DNA of 64,000 nt from Thermoflavimicrobium daqui (GTDB taxonomy: Bacteria > Bacillota > Bacilli > Thermoactinomycetales > Thermoactinomycetaceae): contig NZ_KZ845665.1 in the NCBI RefSeq assembly GCF_003313465.1, positions 124,001 through 188,000 on the forward strand, written 5' to 3'. The notes under the pieces were generated by a model. That model did no database searches. It was not told where the DNA came from and worked only from the letters and a program-made list of their open reading frames with translations. Below are positions 17,303 to 25,880 of this stretch, one piece after another; position 1 is the first letter of the stretch, and each line of letters starts with the position of its first letter. The position numbers and the translations under genes are program-made.

Positions 17303-17791
17303 TAGTCACTGTAGAATGGCTTTAACCTCTCTGTTAGTACGCTTTTTATTAATGGAGGGGTTTCATTTTTTAGAGGGAGTTATGGACCTATTTATAAAAG
17401 TATGAAATGTCTTGATAAATGATCTACTCTTATTGTATTATATCTTTGCTTCGTTGTCCTACTGGTTACGGGTATAAAGTTGATCTTCTCTCTTTTGCAT
17501 GGTACCATAAAATTACCTCGAAATGTATCCGATTCTTATTTTTAGATTCACTTTTAAAATGAAAATTTAGCTTTTCTCCATCCCATCTTGACGCATGCTT
17601 CATGAAAAACATTGTCCAACTTTATTTGGTCAAGTTGGACAAATATATAATGAAAGGAATGGCTACATAACATCGATTTTAGATGTACTACGGCATGATT
17701 GTCGGAAGTGACGCCTCTGGAGTACTAGACCAAATAAAGTATGATGAATGAGGAAGAGAGCAAATAGTGCTTTCAGTAGCCGGTTAAGATC
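17303..17791. other. long ylbF-ylbG spacer with structured RNA candidate
   Basis: 490 bases without a gene. It holds a terminator-like stem after ylbF (17324-17362, AACCTCTC with GGAGGGGTT) and a paired element at 17614-17740 described separately. Confidence 0.5.
17614..17740 (+). ncRNA. candidate structured leader with mutually exclusive pairings
   Basis: GTCCAACTT (17614-17622) pairs with AAGTTGGAC (17632-17640) as a local hairpin. The overlapping segment ACTTTATTTGGTC (17619-17631) is perfectly complementary to GACCAAATAAAGT at 17728-17740. The two structures cannot form fully at once. Located 50 bases upstream of ylbG. Could be a regulatory leader or a remnant of a small inverted-repeat element. 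Confidence 0.35.
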
Positions 17792-18043
17792 ATGAGATTT
17801 GCGAAAAGATTAGGATTAGCAGTATGGATAAAAGATTTAAGAGCTGTACAATCGTTGGAGCGCTTGGGCAATGTCCACTATATTTCTAAGCGGCTTCAGT
17901 ACGTATACTTGTATATCGATGGGCAAACTGCAGAGCAACTGATTTCACGTATAGAAAAAATGCCTTTTGTTTCTAGAGTAGAACCTTCACAACGAAGGAG
18001 TTTAACTTTAGATTTTAGTCATAAAGTTTGTTCCGAAGCATAA
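17792..18043 (+). CDS. ylbG: YlbG family protein (DUF2129)
   Basis: An 83-residue protein matching Bacillus YlbG: LAVWIKDLRAVQSLERLGN, VHYISKRLQYVYLYID and FVSRVEPSQRRSLTLDF are the conserved blocks. The function is unknown; the gene is a regular neighbour of ylbF. The start codon is ATG at 17792 with a poor SD (GGTTAAGATC), consistent with control by the unusual leader upstream. A terminator follows 20 bases after the stop. Confidence 0.82.
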   Translation: MRFAKRLGLAVWIKDLRAVQSLERLGNVHYISKRLQYVYLYIDGQTAEQLISRIEKMPFVSRVEPSQRRSLTLDFSHKVCSEA

Positions 18044-18064
18044 ACTCATGCTATAATTATATAG

Positions 18065-18097
18065 GCTGCCCCGACTAGTGGGGGTGGCATTTCTTTT
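18065..18097 (+). terminator. terminator of ylbG
   Basis: GCTGCCCC pairs with GGGGTGGC (two G-U pairs), then a TTTCTTTT tail. Confidence 0.65.
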
Positions 18098-18211
18098 GGT
18101 TTAAAATGATATTCATAAAAGATTTTTTTGCCATAGAAATGGCATTTCTTTTTGAGATAAATTTTCGTAATGCTAAATATATGCCTATAGAAATATGGAG
18201 GGATGAGAAGA

Positions 18212-19435
18212 ATGCCATTTTGGCGACGAAACTTGTATATTCTGATGGTTTGTCAGTTTTTGGTTTTAGGTTCTATGTCGATGATCATGCCTTTCTTGCC
18301 ACTATACTTACAAGAAATGGGGATGACAGATCAGAGTGAAGTAGAGCTTTGGGCAGGGATTATATTTGGTGCTAACTTTTTATCTGCTTTTATATTTGCA
18401 CCGATTTGGGGAAGTCTAGCAGATCGATTTGGTAGAAAAATGATGATCTTACGCTCAGGATTTGGTATGGCCATTGTTATTATCCTAACCGGTTTGGCTA
18501 CCTCACCGATCCAGCTATTATTTTTACGGTTATTAAATGGAATGATTTCTGGATTTATTCCCGCATCGATTGCACTCATGTCAACGTGTACTCCAAAAGA
18601 AAAAACAGGATATGCTTTAGGTTTACTTCAATCAGGAGCGGTAGGTGGAAGCATTATCGGTCCATTTTTTGGTGGAATTTTGGCTGAGATGATCGGATAT
18701 CGTTATATTTTCTTTATTACTGGAATTGGGATTGCGATCGCAACTTTCGTAGTCCTATTTTTGGTTAAAGAAGAGTTTCAACCACAAAAGAAAGTCAAGG
18801 AGAAAAGAAACTTCTTTACAGATGCTGCTATGATTTTACAGCAAAAAAAATTAATCGTTTTATTTGGAGTAGGCTTTCTTATGCAATTTGCATTGATGGG
18901 AGCTCAGCCTCTGATGTCGCTCTTTGTAGCTGAATTACACACACCAGGTGGCTATATTGCCTTTTTTGCAGGTCTCGTTGCTTCTGTCACTGGAGTTTCA
19001 AACATGATTTCATCTCCTTACTTGGGCAGACTTGGAGACCGCTATGGTTCTGAGCGAGTTTTATTTTTTGCGATGATCGGTACAGCTATCTTTTTCATTC
19101 CACACTTTTTTGTTGGAAATGTATGGCAGCTATTAGTTGTTCGTTTCTTATTAGGTCTGTTTGTAGGAGGTTTATCTGCTTCGTTAAATTCACTGATCCC
19201 AAAATACTCTCCTCCTGAAAAATTAAGTACGGTTTATGGTTATAATACAAGTGCGACTTGTTTAGGAAACTTGTTAGGTCCTATTACTGGTGGGTTAATG
19301 AGTGGTTGGATTGGGATTCGTGGGGTCTTTTTAATCATTGCCTTGATTTTGTTCATTGCTGCTCTTGTATTAAAATTAGGCTTCCATGTACGTACTCCTA
19401 ATCGTCATAAACCTTCTGCTTTACGTGCAGGATGA
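18212..19435 (+). CDS. MFS multidrug/efflux transporter
   Basis: A 407-residue major facilitator protein with 12 predicted membrane segments. The family signatures are LADRFGRKMMILRSGFGMA between TM2 and TM3 and LGRLGDRYGSERVLF between TM8 and TM9, with the drug-antiporter type motif C region LGLLQSGAVGGSIIGPFFGG in TM5. It is a DHA1-type proton-coupled exporter; the substrate is not predictable. Start at ATG 18212 because GGAGG is 9 bases upstream; the ATG at 18203 is too close to it. Terminator at 19447. Confidence 0.87.
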   Translation: MPFWRRNLYILMVCQFLVLGSMSMIMPFLPLYLQEMGMTDQSEVELWAGIIFGANFLSAFIFAPIWGSLADRFGRKMMILRSGFGMAIVIILTGLATSPIQLLFLRLLNGMISGFIPASIALMSTCTPKEKTGYALGLLQSGAVGGSIIGPFFGGILAEMIGYRYIFFITGIGIAIATFVVLFLVKEEFQPQKKVKEKRNFFTDAAMILQQKKLIVLFGVGFLMQFALMGAQPLMSLFVAELHTPGGYIAFFAGLVASVTGVSNMISSPYLGRLGDRYGSERVLFFAMIGTAIFFIPHFFVGNVWQLLVVRFLLGLFVGGLSASLNSLIPKYSPPEKLSTVYGYNTSATCLGNLLGPITGGLMSGWIGIRGVFLIIALILFIAALVLKLGFHVRTPNRHKPSALRAG

Positions 19436-19446
19436 TATCAAAAAGG

Positions 19447-19494
19447 ATGGATTTTCCTTGAAGATAATTACTTCAGAGGAAAATCCATTTTTTA
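19447..19494 (+). terminator. terminator of the MFS gene
   Basis: Long stem of about 16 bp (ATGGATTTTCCT... / AGGAAAATCCAT) with one bulge, 7-base loop, and TTTTTT tail. Confidence 0.85.
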
Positions 19495-19691
19495 TCAATT
19501 AGAGTGTAACATCTTGTAAGAAGAAGATATTTTATTTTTTGTTTTTATTTAAAGAGTGAATAGCATATAAATCTATTTATTATAAATAAAAAGAATGTGG
19601 GAAAACGCGCGATCTTCTTGTGAAAAGGATAAAGACTCCATAAAATATAAGTAGATGCATTGAGATTGAACGAAGAGGGAGAGAATATCAT

Positions 19692-20162
19692 ATGAACTTT
19701 TTTCAAGACTTAAAGCAAGTATTTGAAAAAGGTGTTGAGCAGGTAGGTAATCAATCACCCCTTGTAAAAGAATTAGCTCGCTTGAGTGGATTATTAAAAG
19801 GGAAAAAAGAAAGTATTCAAGATTCGTATAACCGTTTGGGTCAACTTGTTTATAAAGAATGGGAAAAGAAACAGAAAATAGAAATAACAGATGAGATTCG
19901 TGAACTGCTTAAAAGTATTCAGGATGTAGAGAGACAAGCTACGAAGTTAGCGAACCAAGTTGATAGTTTGAAGAGTTCTGTGGATCACATAGACCAAAAA
20001 CAACAACCTATTCCCACGAATTCGCCACTAAATTCAAGCCCGTCTCTAGCGAATCTAAGCCCAAAAACACCTGATGCTATCCTTTATTTATGCCCATTTT
20101 GCGCTCATCAAGTCAAAGAAGATGCTTCAGTTTGTCCGAACTGTCAAGTGCGATTTTATTAA
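19692..20162 (+). CDS. coiled-coil protein with C-terminal zinc ribbon
   Basis: A 156-residue protein: helical/coiled-coil N-terminal part (residues 1-100, e.g. LLKSIQDVERQATKLANQVD), a Pro/Ser/Asn-rich linker (105-130), and a C-terminal zinc ribbon LCPFCAHQVKEDASVCPNCQ with CxxC-x11-CxxC ligands. No membrane segment. Function unknown. It lies upstream of minD where minC is often found, but I see no MinC similarity. SD AGGGAGAGAATATC precedes ATG. Confidence 0.7.
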   Translation: MNFFQDLKQVFEKGVEQVGNQSPLVKELARLSGLLKGKKESIQDSYNRLGQLVYKEWEKKQKIEITDEIRELLKSIQDVERQATKLANQVDSLKSSVDHIDQKQQPIPTNSPLNSSPSLANLSPKTPDAILYLCPFCAHQVKEDASVCPNCQVRFY

Positions 20163-20352
20163 AAATCATTTTGGGTAATATTGTCATTTTATAAAAATAT
20201 TTCTTTTTTTGTCCTTTTATTTTTGTTACAATATTGGTACAAATGGCCTTGAGATATATGTCATTGAATCATTGGCTTTCAAACAAAGAGAATGGGTTTT
20301 GTACAAGATTCCTTTCTATCAGAGCATACATATAGACAAAAAGGAAAGGGGT

Positions 20353-21159
20353 ATGCGCATGAGTCACAGATCAGTCGCCATTGTAGTGACAAGTGGGAAA
20401 GGCGGTGTGGGAAAGTCAACCACAGTTGCATCTGTGGGATTGGGGCTAGCACAGCTTGGTCATAAGGTTTGTCTTGTGGATACAGATATTGGTTTAAGAA
20501 AGTTAGATTTAATGTTAGGATTAGAAAACCGAATTGTGTATGATTTGGTTGATGTGATTGAAGGAGTAGCTAAGCTTCGCCAAGCACTGGTTCGCCACAA
20601 AGAATATCCAGATTTAGCACTTTTACCTGCAGCACAGACAAGATATAAAGAAGAAGTAAATCCAGCACAAGTGAAACATGTAGTAGACGAATTAAGAAAA
20701 GAATTTCATTATATATTAATCGATTCTCCAGCGGGAATCGAAGGTGGATTCCGTAATGCGATTGCGGCGGCGGATCGGGCAATCTTAGTTGTCAATCCAG
20801 AAATTCCATCCGTGCGTGACTCTGATCGAGTTATCGGCTTACTAGAATCAGCAAGCTTAACCAATATTGATTTGGTAGTTAATCGTGTTCAACCTGGAAT
20901 GGTTCGAGATGGAGATATGCTGAGTGTAGAGCGAGTCCAAAATCATTTAGCGATTAACTTACTTGGCATTGTTCCTGAAGATCGACGAATTATTCGATCA
21001 TCGAATACGGGTGAGCCTGTAATTTTAGACAATAAGTCATTAGCTGGAAAAGCATTTTCGAATATCGCAAGAAGATTAGCTGGTGAAGATGTTCCATTCT
21101 TAGAATTAGAAGAGACCACTTTGATTACTCGGATTAAGCGTTTGTTTCACATTGCCTAA
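20353..21159 (+). CDS. minD: septum site-determining ATPase MinD
   Basis: A 268-residue MinD: deviant Walker A SGKGGVGKST near residue 14, VCLVDTDIGLRKLDLMLGLE, the switch II IDSPAGIEGGFRNA and the C-terminal amphipathic membrane-targeting helix LITRIKRLFHIA. MinD binds the membrane as an ATP dimer and recruits MinC to block division near poles. Start ATG 20353 (or 20359) follows AAGGAAAGGGG. It is followed after 19 bases by a minE-like gene, forming a minDE pair with no minC in the window. Confidence 0.93.
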   Translation: MRMSHRSVAIVVTSGKGGVGKSTTVASVGLGLAQLGHKVCLVDTDIGLRKLDLMLGLENRIVYDLVDVIEGVAKLRQALVRHKEYPDLALLPAAQTRYKEEVNPAQVKHVVDELRKEFHYILIDSPAGIEGGFRNAIAAADRAILVVNPEIPSVRDSDRVIGLLESASLTNIDLVVNRVQPGMVRDGDMLSVERVQNHLAINLLGIVPEDRRIIRSSNTGEPVILDNKSLAGKAFSNIARRLAGEDVPFLELEETTLITRIKRLFHIA

Positions 21160-21178
21160 CTAATAAGGAGTGAAACAT

Positions 21179-21451
21179 GTGTCCTTTTTAAATATGTTTG
21201 GAAAAGACAAGGAGGAGCCTACAGCAACAAAGGCAGATGACCGTTTAGCGTTGGTTTTAAGTTATCAGCGATCGGATATTGATGAAAAAAAATTAAAAGA
21301 ATTTCGTGGACGACTCATCCAATTATGTGATGATTTTGGTTATGATGTAGTCGGGCATATTGAAGTGATCCCGCAGTCGAAAGAACGAACGACTATTATC
21401 AATGCGAGTATCCCTGTTCGTCTAAAGGAACAGATGAAAGAACCTATATAA
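21179..21451 (+). CDS. minE: MinE-like cell division topological specificity factor
   Basis: A 90-residue protein directly downstream of minD. It keeps the MinE layout: short N-terminal hydrophobic membrane-binding stretch (SFLNMF), an anti-MinCD segment (DRLALVLSYQRSDI) and a C-terminal topological domain (RLIQLCDDFGYDVVGHIEVI then TTIINASIPV). GTG at 21179 is 8 bases after AAGGAG and gives a family-like N terminus. MinE stimulates MinD ATPase and drives pole-to-pole oscillation. Its presence in an apparent Bacillales genome is notable, as Bacillus uses DivIVA/MinJ instead. Terminator follows. Confidence 0.82.
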   Translation: MSFLNMFGKDKEEPTATKADDRLALVLSYQRSDIDEKKLKEFRGRLIQLCDDFGYDVVGHIEVIPQSKERTTIINASIPVRLKEQMKEPI

Positions 21452-21467
21452 TATCTATCCAATTAGT

Positions 21468-21512
21468 AAGGCCCTTACTCTGTAAATTGAATTTCAAAGT
21501 AAGGGCCTTTTT
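21468..21512 (+). terminator. terminator of minDE
   Basis: 12-bp stem AAGGCCCTTACT / AGTAAGGGCCTT, 18-base loop, TTTTT tail. Confidence 0.85.
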
Positions 21513-21625
21513 GTATAAGCTCAGCAGTGTCAAAGAAGTCATTTTTCCACGCGACCCACTCTCCTTTGATCCACGGGAATCGGCAGAAAATAAAAATGGA
21601 AAGACATAATTGATGGGGGGATTTT

Positions 21626-21914
21626 ATGGTGGATCTAGAATTATTACTAACAGCTAGAATATGCCTTTAATCGTAACAGATTTTCTGGGGCTACTTCTCA
21701 TTTTAAGACTGGAAATGATTTAATTTGGTCTATATTGTACTATAGAGAAGAAGGAACAATCATTGAAAAAGGAATAGATCATATAGTAACAATAAAATTG
21801 CCATATGGAAAAGTTTATAAAGATGTTGTTGTTCAGGGATATAAGTTTACAATAAATGAGACGTCTACAATAATTGGAGAAGGAGAAGTTTTGGAAATCT
21901 TAAATAAAGGATGA
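21626..21914 (+). pseudogene. frameshifted small protein gene, possible immunity protein
   Basis: ATG at 21626 after GGGGGG opens MVDLELLLTA and stops early at 21670; a second frame continues as EYAFNRNRFSGATSHFKTGN through GEGEVLEILNKG to a stop at 21912-21914. One extra base explains the break. The intact protein would be about 95 residues. It sits beside a Hint fragment and a broken HEAT-like gene, so an immunity or toxin-linked role is plausible, but I do not recognise a family. Confidence 0.55.
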
Positions 21915-22054
21915 TTTAATCAAAGAACAGATATCAAGATTACTCTATACATTATCAAAACTAATTCACTAGATTCATCTAAATATGCTCCCTCTAAGGT
22001 TGATGGAAACAGCCAAAGGGGGATTTTTATTGGCAAAAAAAGCGTCAAAAATAA

Positions 22055-22335
22055 AGTAGCGCCAACCCGATCACCAACTGTTTCACCCCTGGAACCCTCA
22101 TTAAAACGGCTGAAGGCGAGAAAAAGATCGAAGACATCAAAGTCGGAGACAAAGTTCTAGCGAAAGATGAGAAAACGGAGAAACAAGAATACAAAGAAGT
22201 TGTCCAGCTCTTCCGCAAGTTTACGATTTCTATGTCGGCAAAGAAGTCATCGAAACTACCGATGAGCATCCCCATAGATTAAAAATATGTTTCAGTATAA
22301 TAACAGGGGAGAACATCTCCTCTGTTATTTTTTAG
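22055..22335 (+). pseudogene. fragment of a pretoxin Hint (intein-like) domain
   Basis: The plus strand reads NCFTPGTLIKTAEGEKKIED then IKVGDKVLAKDEKTEKQEYK, the classic start of a polymorphic-toxin Hint domain with its catalytic Cys. A deletion and frameshift follow LFRK, after which another frame gives VYDFYVGKEVIETTDEHP, the TxxH block. There is no start codon upstream. The GC content is visibly higher than its surroundings, which suggests acquisition. This is the remnant of an Rhs/LXG-like toxin 3' end. Confidence 0.75.
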
Positions 22336-22355
22336 ATTGTTAGGAGATGATGTTG

Positions 22356-22770
22356 ATGAACTTCCAAGATGTAAGGGATTTTATGAATTCAAATGAAAGC
22401 GATCAAAAAATATATGAACTATCTAACTTAGCAGATTTTCTAGAGAGAGGTTCAATTCGCGATTCAGATATCATCGAAATCATTAATTTTCTAATAGAAA
22501 AGTTAATTGTAGAAGATAATAGAGATGTTTGCAGCCATAACAAATGCATTATGGTTTAATAAACTTGATAAAACTAAGGTTAACTGGACGATGTTGATTG
22601 AATATTTACCTGAATTTGAAGCTGAAGATTTAGAAAATGCGATAGTTATATTAGGAGCATGTCATGACCTAAAAATGATTGATGTTTTGAATCAATATAA
22701 GAATCATTCTAATGGACATGTTCGAGTGGCTGTTAAGCACGCGATTGAGGAAATTGAATTTAATAACTGA
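22356..22770 (+). pseudogene. frameshifted HEAT-like immunity protein gene
   Basis: The first frame (MNFQDVRDFMNSNESDQKIY through IVEDNRDV) stops at 22559 and the second frame continues as FAAITNALWFNKLDKTKVNW through KHAIEEIEFNN. The overlap at about 22523-22545 indicates a single extra base in a 138-codon gene. The helical pattern ending in a HEAT-like repeat (GHVRVAVKHAIEEIE) is typical of immunity proteins following polymorphic toxins. GGAG SD lies before ATG 22356. Confidence 0.6.
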
Positions 22771-23207
22771 TGTTTATTGTTTTATACCTTCGATTTATGT
22801 TTAGTGAATCACGATAATTGAATGTATAACTGGAGAAAATAAAAAATTTCATCTCCAGGTGGTAAACGCTGGAATACAGTTCTATAGAATCTTATATCGA
22901 TAGTTTTAGCTGTGTAATAGGGAAGACCTAAAGGAATATCGAAATTCCTTTAGGTCTTCCCTTTGTTAACCTTATGGACTGAATAAGCTGTGTCTTTTTA
23001 GATAGAGTTGTAGAAAACTACTTAATTCAAATACTAAAATAACTTAATCTATTTTCCTCTATATTTAATATGACGCCTACATAAAATGCTTCGCGCCTTC
23101 ATATAGATCATGCTTTGGATTTTTCACCGATTTATACAATATTCTCTTATAAGTAATACTAAGTTGCACTATATATTTATTATGAGTTATAGTTTCTACT
23201 CTTTAGG
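22771..23207. other. intergenic region with one strong hairpin
   Basis: 440 bases without a gene. The only structured feature is the 18-bp hairpin at 22920-22961; the rest is AT-rich. Confidence 0.5.
22920..22961. terminator. 18-bp perfect hairpin, probable terminator
   Basis: GGGAAGACCTAAAGGAAT pairs with its exact complement around a 6-base loop (ATCGAA), followed by TTTG. It is unusually long for a terminator and lies 150 bases after the broken immunity gene. Confidence 0.5.
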
Positions 23208-24050
23208 TTATATAAATTTGTTATCTTGTAAACGGTGAATCAGAAAGTCAACAATTAATTTGGAGAATTTTTTATCATCAGCAAGGGTTAACAATGCAAC
23301 AGATACACGTGTGCTCCCATATTGCCTCATTAATTGAGCGAGCTTTTGCTTAGTTTCTATATCAGGTTTACAATATCTTTCTTCAAAAGCACGAAAAACA
23401 ATTTCTTCTTCACTCGTTGCTGGTGCATCATTTACTACGGGCCAATTTGGAAAGGAAGAGGAGGATGTTTGTATATGATTAGATGCCGTTGCTAATTGAC
23501 TTTGTACTGCAATGGATAGGTCTTCTGGAGTAGGAGTTGTGTAAGACTGTGGTGTATCCTCCAGATTATGGATCACTGGTAAATTAATTTGCCAGTCAGG
23601 TAATTTTCTTCGTCTACGAGGTCGTTGTGGTGGTAAATGAGTGAACCTTTGTGGATATTTTCGTCGAAGAGTATAGATTCGTTGATAAATAGCTCCTTGC
23701 GTTCGATTTAATTTTTTTTCTAACTCAGCAATTGCAGCAGAGAGTGATTTTCCACTGTCTGAGTATAAGTTTACTGTCTCGATGACAAGGTCTTCTTCAT
23801 GTGGTTCCCAGCTATTCAGTCGATTTGTATTACCCGAATCATCCAAAGATACAAAACGGTCGGGATATTCAGACCTAAGTTTTCGTACATGGGACATGAT
23901 TCCCGCATATCCTCTATTTAGTTGCTCTGATAACTCTTTTAATATTTCTCGTTCTCGTCTTCCTTCTTGTAAACCCTTATTAATAGATGTGATAATTTGT
24001 TCATTTTCTTCTTCTGTGTACTTACCCTTTTTTGGATCGATTGTAACCAT
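23208..24050 (-). CDS. protein with two Myb/SANT-like DNA-binding repeats
   Basis: A 280-residue protein. Two homologous modules occur: residues about 10-66 (KYTEEENEQIITSINKGLQE ... IMSHVRKLRSEYPDRF) and 82-139 (SWEPHEEDLVIETVNLYSDS ... IYQRIYTLRRKYPQRF). These resemble the Myb-like repeats of RsfA/GcrA-type regulators. A basic PPQRPRRRRK segment and a Ser/Thr-rich linker follow, then a C-terminal helical domain (EEEIVFRAFEERYC, LAQLMRQYGSTRVSVALLTL). It is probably a DNA-binding regulator, perhaps sporulation-linked; the target is unknown. Confidence 0.65.
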   Translation of the reverse strand: MVTIDPKKGKYTEEENEQIITSINKGLQEGRREREILKELSEQLNRGYAGIMSHVRKLRSEYPDRFVSLDDSGNTNRLNSWEPHEEDLVIETVNLYSDSGKSLSAAIAELEKKLNRTQGAIYQRIYTLRRKYPQRFTHLPPQRPRRRRKLPDWQINLPVIHNLEDTPQSYTTPTPEDLSIAVQSQLATASNHIQTSSSSFPNWPVVNDAPATSEEEIVFRAFEERYCKPDIETKQKLAQLMRQYGSTRVSVALLTLADDKKFSKLIVDFLIHRLQDNKFI

Positions 24051-24517
24051 TTCCGCATCTGCTACTTATATATAAAAAAAAGCAAAGAATTATATAGACA
24101 TACCTGCTGATTGTGCATAATATACATCAAAATTTTATTAAGATATTAATCTATCTAATAGATTAATTGTGTATAAGTAGCAGCTTTTCACCTCTCTTAA
24201 TATTATATTTAATAACAATATTCCCTGTTTATTCCGTTTTCTTACCTATTTAATAAAAATTTTTATTCTCTTTTTATGTTGACTTAATAAGTTACTTATA
24301 AATATAACAGAAAGTAAGTAAACATTTCTACACCTGTGTTTAAAAAATTCGACTATTACTATAGGTTGCCGAATTGTGTATTTTAGATAGTAAAATAAAC
24401 GTAATATCTTTGGATCTTAAAATTAAATAACAATTTATTAAATCATAGGTATGAAATCTGTATGTTTTGACTATAACCTTTAATACGAGAACCATTTTGC
24501 CGAAAGGAGTTTTAAGT
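24051..24517. other. AT-rich divergent intergenic region
   Basis: About 465 bases, very AT-rich with many ATTTAATA-type runs. No RNA motif or repeat recognised. It presumably holds the promoters of the two divergent genes. Confidence 0.4.
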
Positions 24518-24940
24518 TTGAGCCATATATCAGCCAATGAAATTAGCTTGCTTTTGGCATCTCGAGGAAATTCACTTTCGCCGGAAACAGATCCTAAACC
24601 TCATCGACTTTGGGACTTAGATACACGTGCTGCTTTAGTTATATTATGGGGGCTTCTGGTATATCCCTTATTGGATCCTGATCTAAAAAAAAATAAACAG
24701 TTGGGTTGGATAGAGATTAATCAGCTAACTTATTTGTTTAAAGAGTACTTAGGGGATGCTAAAGAGTTTAAAGATGTTCTTTATTTATTTAAGCATTATG
24801 ACTATATTCGCTTTCGTGCGGATGGAAAAATCATTGCCGGAACCGGATTACTTAGTGCGATTGATGCAGCTAAGATGTATAAACTGTTTCGAACTTCAGT
24901 ACTTTCGCGAAAGCTTATTCAAAAACAAAATATACCCTAA
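24518..24940 (+). CDS. hypothetical protein
   Basis: A 140-residue soluble protein with no recognised family. TTG at 24518 is preferred because AAAGGAG is about 9 bases upstream; the ATG at 24467 lacks an SD. Features: LWDLDTRAALVILWGLLVYP (helical, hydrophobic but short), then LGWIEINQLTYLFKEYLGDA and LYLFKHYDYIRFRADGKIIA, suggestive of a small winged-helix or four-helix unit. Divergent from the Myb-like gene and ended by a strong terminator. Confidence 0.55.
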   Translation: MSHISANEISLLLASRGNSLSPETDPKPHRLWDLDTRAALVILWGLLVYPLLDPDLKKNKQLGWIEINQLTYLFKEYLGDAKEFKDVLYLFKHYDYIRFRADGKIIAGTGLLSAIDAAKMYKLFRTSVLSRKLIQKQNIP

Positions 24941-24966
24941 TTTCACAGAGATTGATCTTCTTATAC

Positions 24967-25021
24967 AAAAAAATCCCTCTCGCTTTTTTTAGTACATAGG
25001 AAAGCGAGAGGGATTTTTTTA
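24967..25021 (+). terminator. strong terminator
   Basis: 16-bp perfect stem AAATCCCTCTCGCTTT / AAAGCGAGAGGGATTT with a 14-base loop and T-run. Confidence 0.88.
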
Positions 25022-25191
25022 TGAATACTTAATTTCTACATGATTAATCAATGAATCTATCTTGTATTTAGGTATGCGAAAACGAGAATAGGGTTTTTGT
25101 ATAACATAAGTTAATTAGTTTATCACGTAAGATAAGTAATGTATTTATATGTTTGAATAGAGTTTTTCCGTAATTAGCTATAAGGATGATC

Positions 25192-25347
25192 CTATTTTGT
25201 TTTCGTATCAAGTATTAATTCAATTTCTTGTTGTACACGAATTAACTCATCTGGGCTAAGCTTTCTAAGGTCGCGGATAATCATTTCTAATTTCATGGAA
25301 CGGAATTCCTCTAGAAAGGATGGCATATATTGGGTATTAAGTGACAT
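25192..25347 (-). CDS. 51-aa helical protein
   Basis: A small gene reading MSLNTQYMPSFLEEFRSMKL on the minus strand, ending in IRVQQEIELILDTKTK. ATG at 25347 has GAAAGGAG 10 bases upstream. The predicted structure is two helices with DLRKLSPDELIRVQQEIE typical of small regulatory or Spo0A-pathway inhibitors, but I cannot assign a family. It lies alone in a 600-bp region between two terminators. Confidence 0.55.
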   Translation of the reverse strand: MSLNTQYMPSFLEEFRSMKLEMIIRDLRKLSPDELIRVQQEIELILDTKTK

Positions 25348-25643
25348 GGAGAAAAACTCCTTTCAATCCAAATATCACAAACCAATATTTTCATTTCTAA
25401 TATAAGTTTGTTTGGGATTCCATTTTATCAAATTTTCACTACTGGTCAATGATAGTTAACATCTTTCATACTTCATTTTTCGTGGTTTTTTTTTGTTATT
25501 TGCTGATTTGCTGTTGAATCTTGTTCTCATGTGACAGATTTTTGATTTTTATGAAGTAAGGTTTTAAAAATGAGCGAATAGGGTATCTAATTGGTGGCAG
25601 GTTGTTATTTTTGATCAAAAAAAAGAATAGGGGTGCTTGGTGA

Positions 25644-25805
25644 ATGTTGGAACAGTTGAAAGCACTTGAAAAACAATTATTCTATTTGGAACAGGAATAT
25701 CTGCTCGCCAAGGAACGCCATGAATTTCTTCACCAATATGATCTGCATGAAGAGATGAAACAGCTTAGAAAAAAACATCGTGAACTAAAGGCAAAAGTTA
25801 GTTAA
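25644..25805 (+). CDS. 53-aa coiled-coil protein
   Basis: A short gene with product MLEQLKALEKQLFYLEQEYL followed by a charged helix ending KKHRELKAKVS. It is a single continuous coiled coil with heptad leucines. ATG at 25644 is preceded by GGGGTGCTTGGTG. It is followed 43 bases later by a perfect stem-loop. No family recognised; confidence rests on SD, length and codon pattern. Confidence 0.5.
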   Translation: MLEQLKALEKQLFYLEQEYLLAKERHEFLHQYDLHEEMKQLRKKHRELKAKVS

Positions 25806-25848
25806 TGTACGAAATAGAAAATCGAAAGGTATCTAAATATAAATAACT

Positions 25849-25875
25849 AAAGCGCACCGAATTTCGGTGCGCTTT
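25849..25875. terminator. bidirectional stem-loop terminator
   Basis: 12-bp perfect stem AAAGCGCACCGA / TCGGTGCGCTTT with a 3-base loop, between the coiled-coil gene and the 3' end of cotJC. Confidence 0.7.
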
Positions 25876-25880
25876 GCTAT

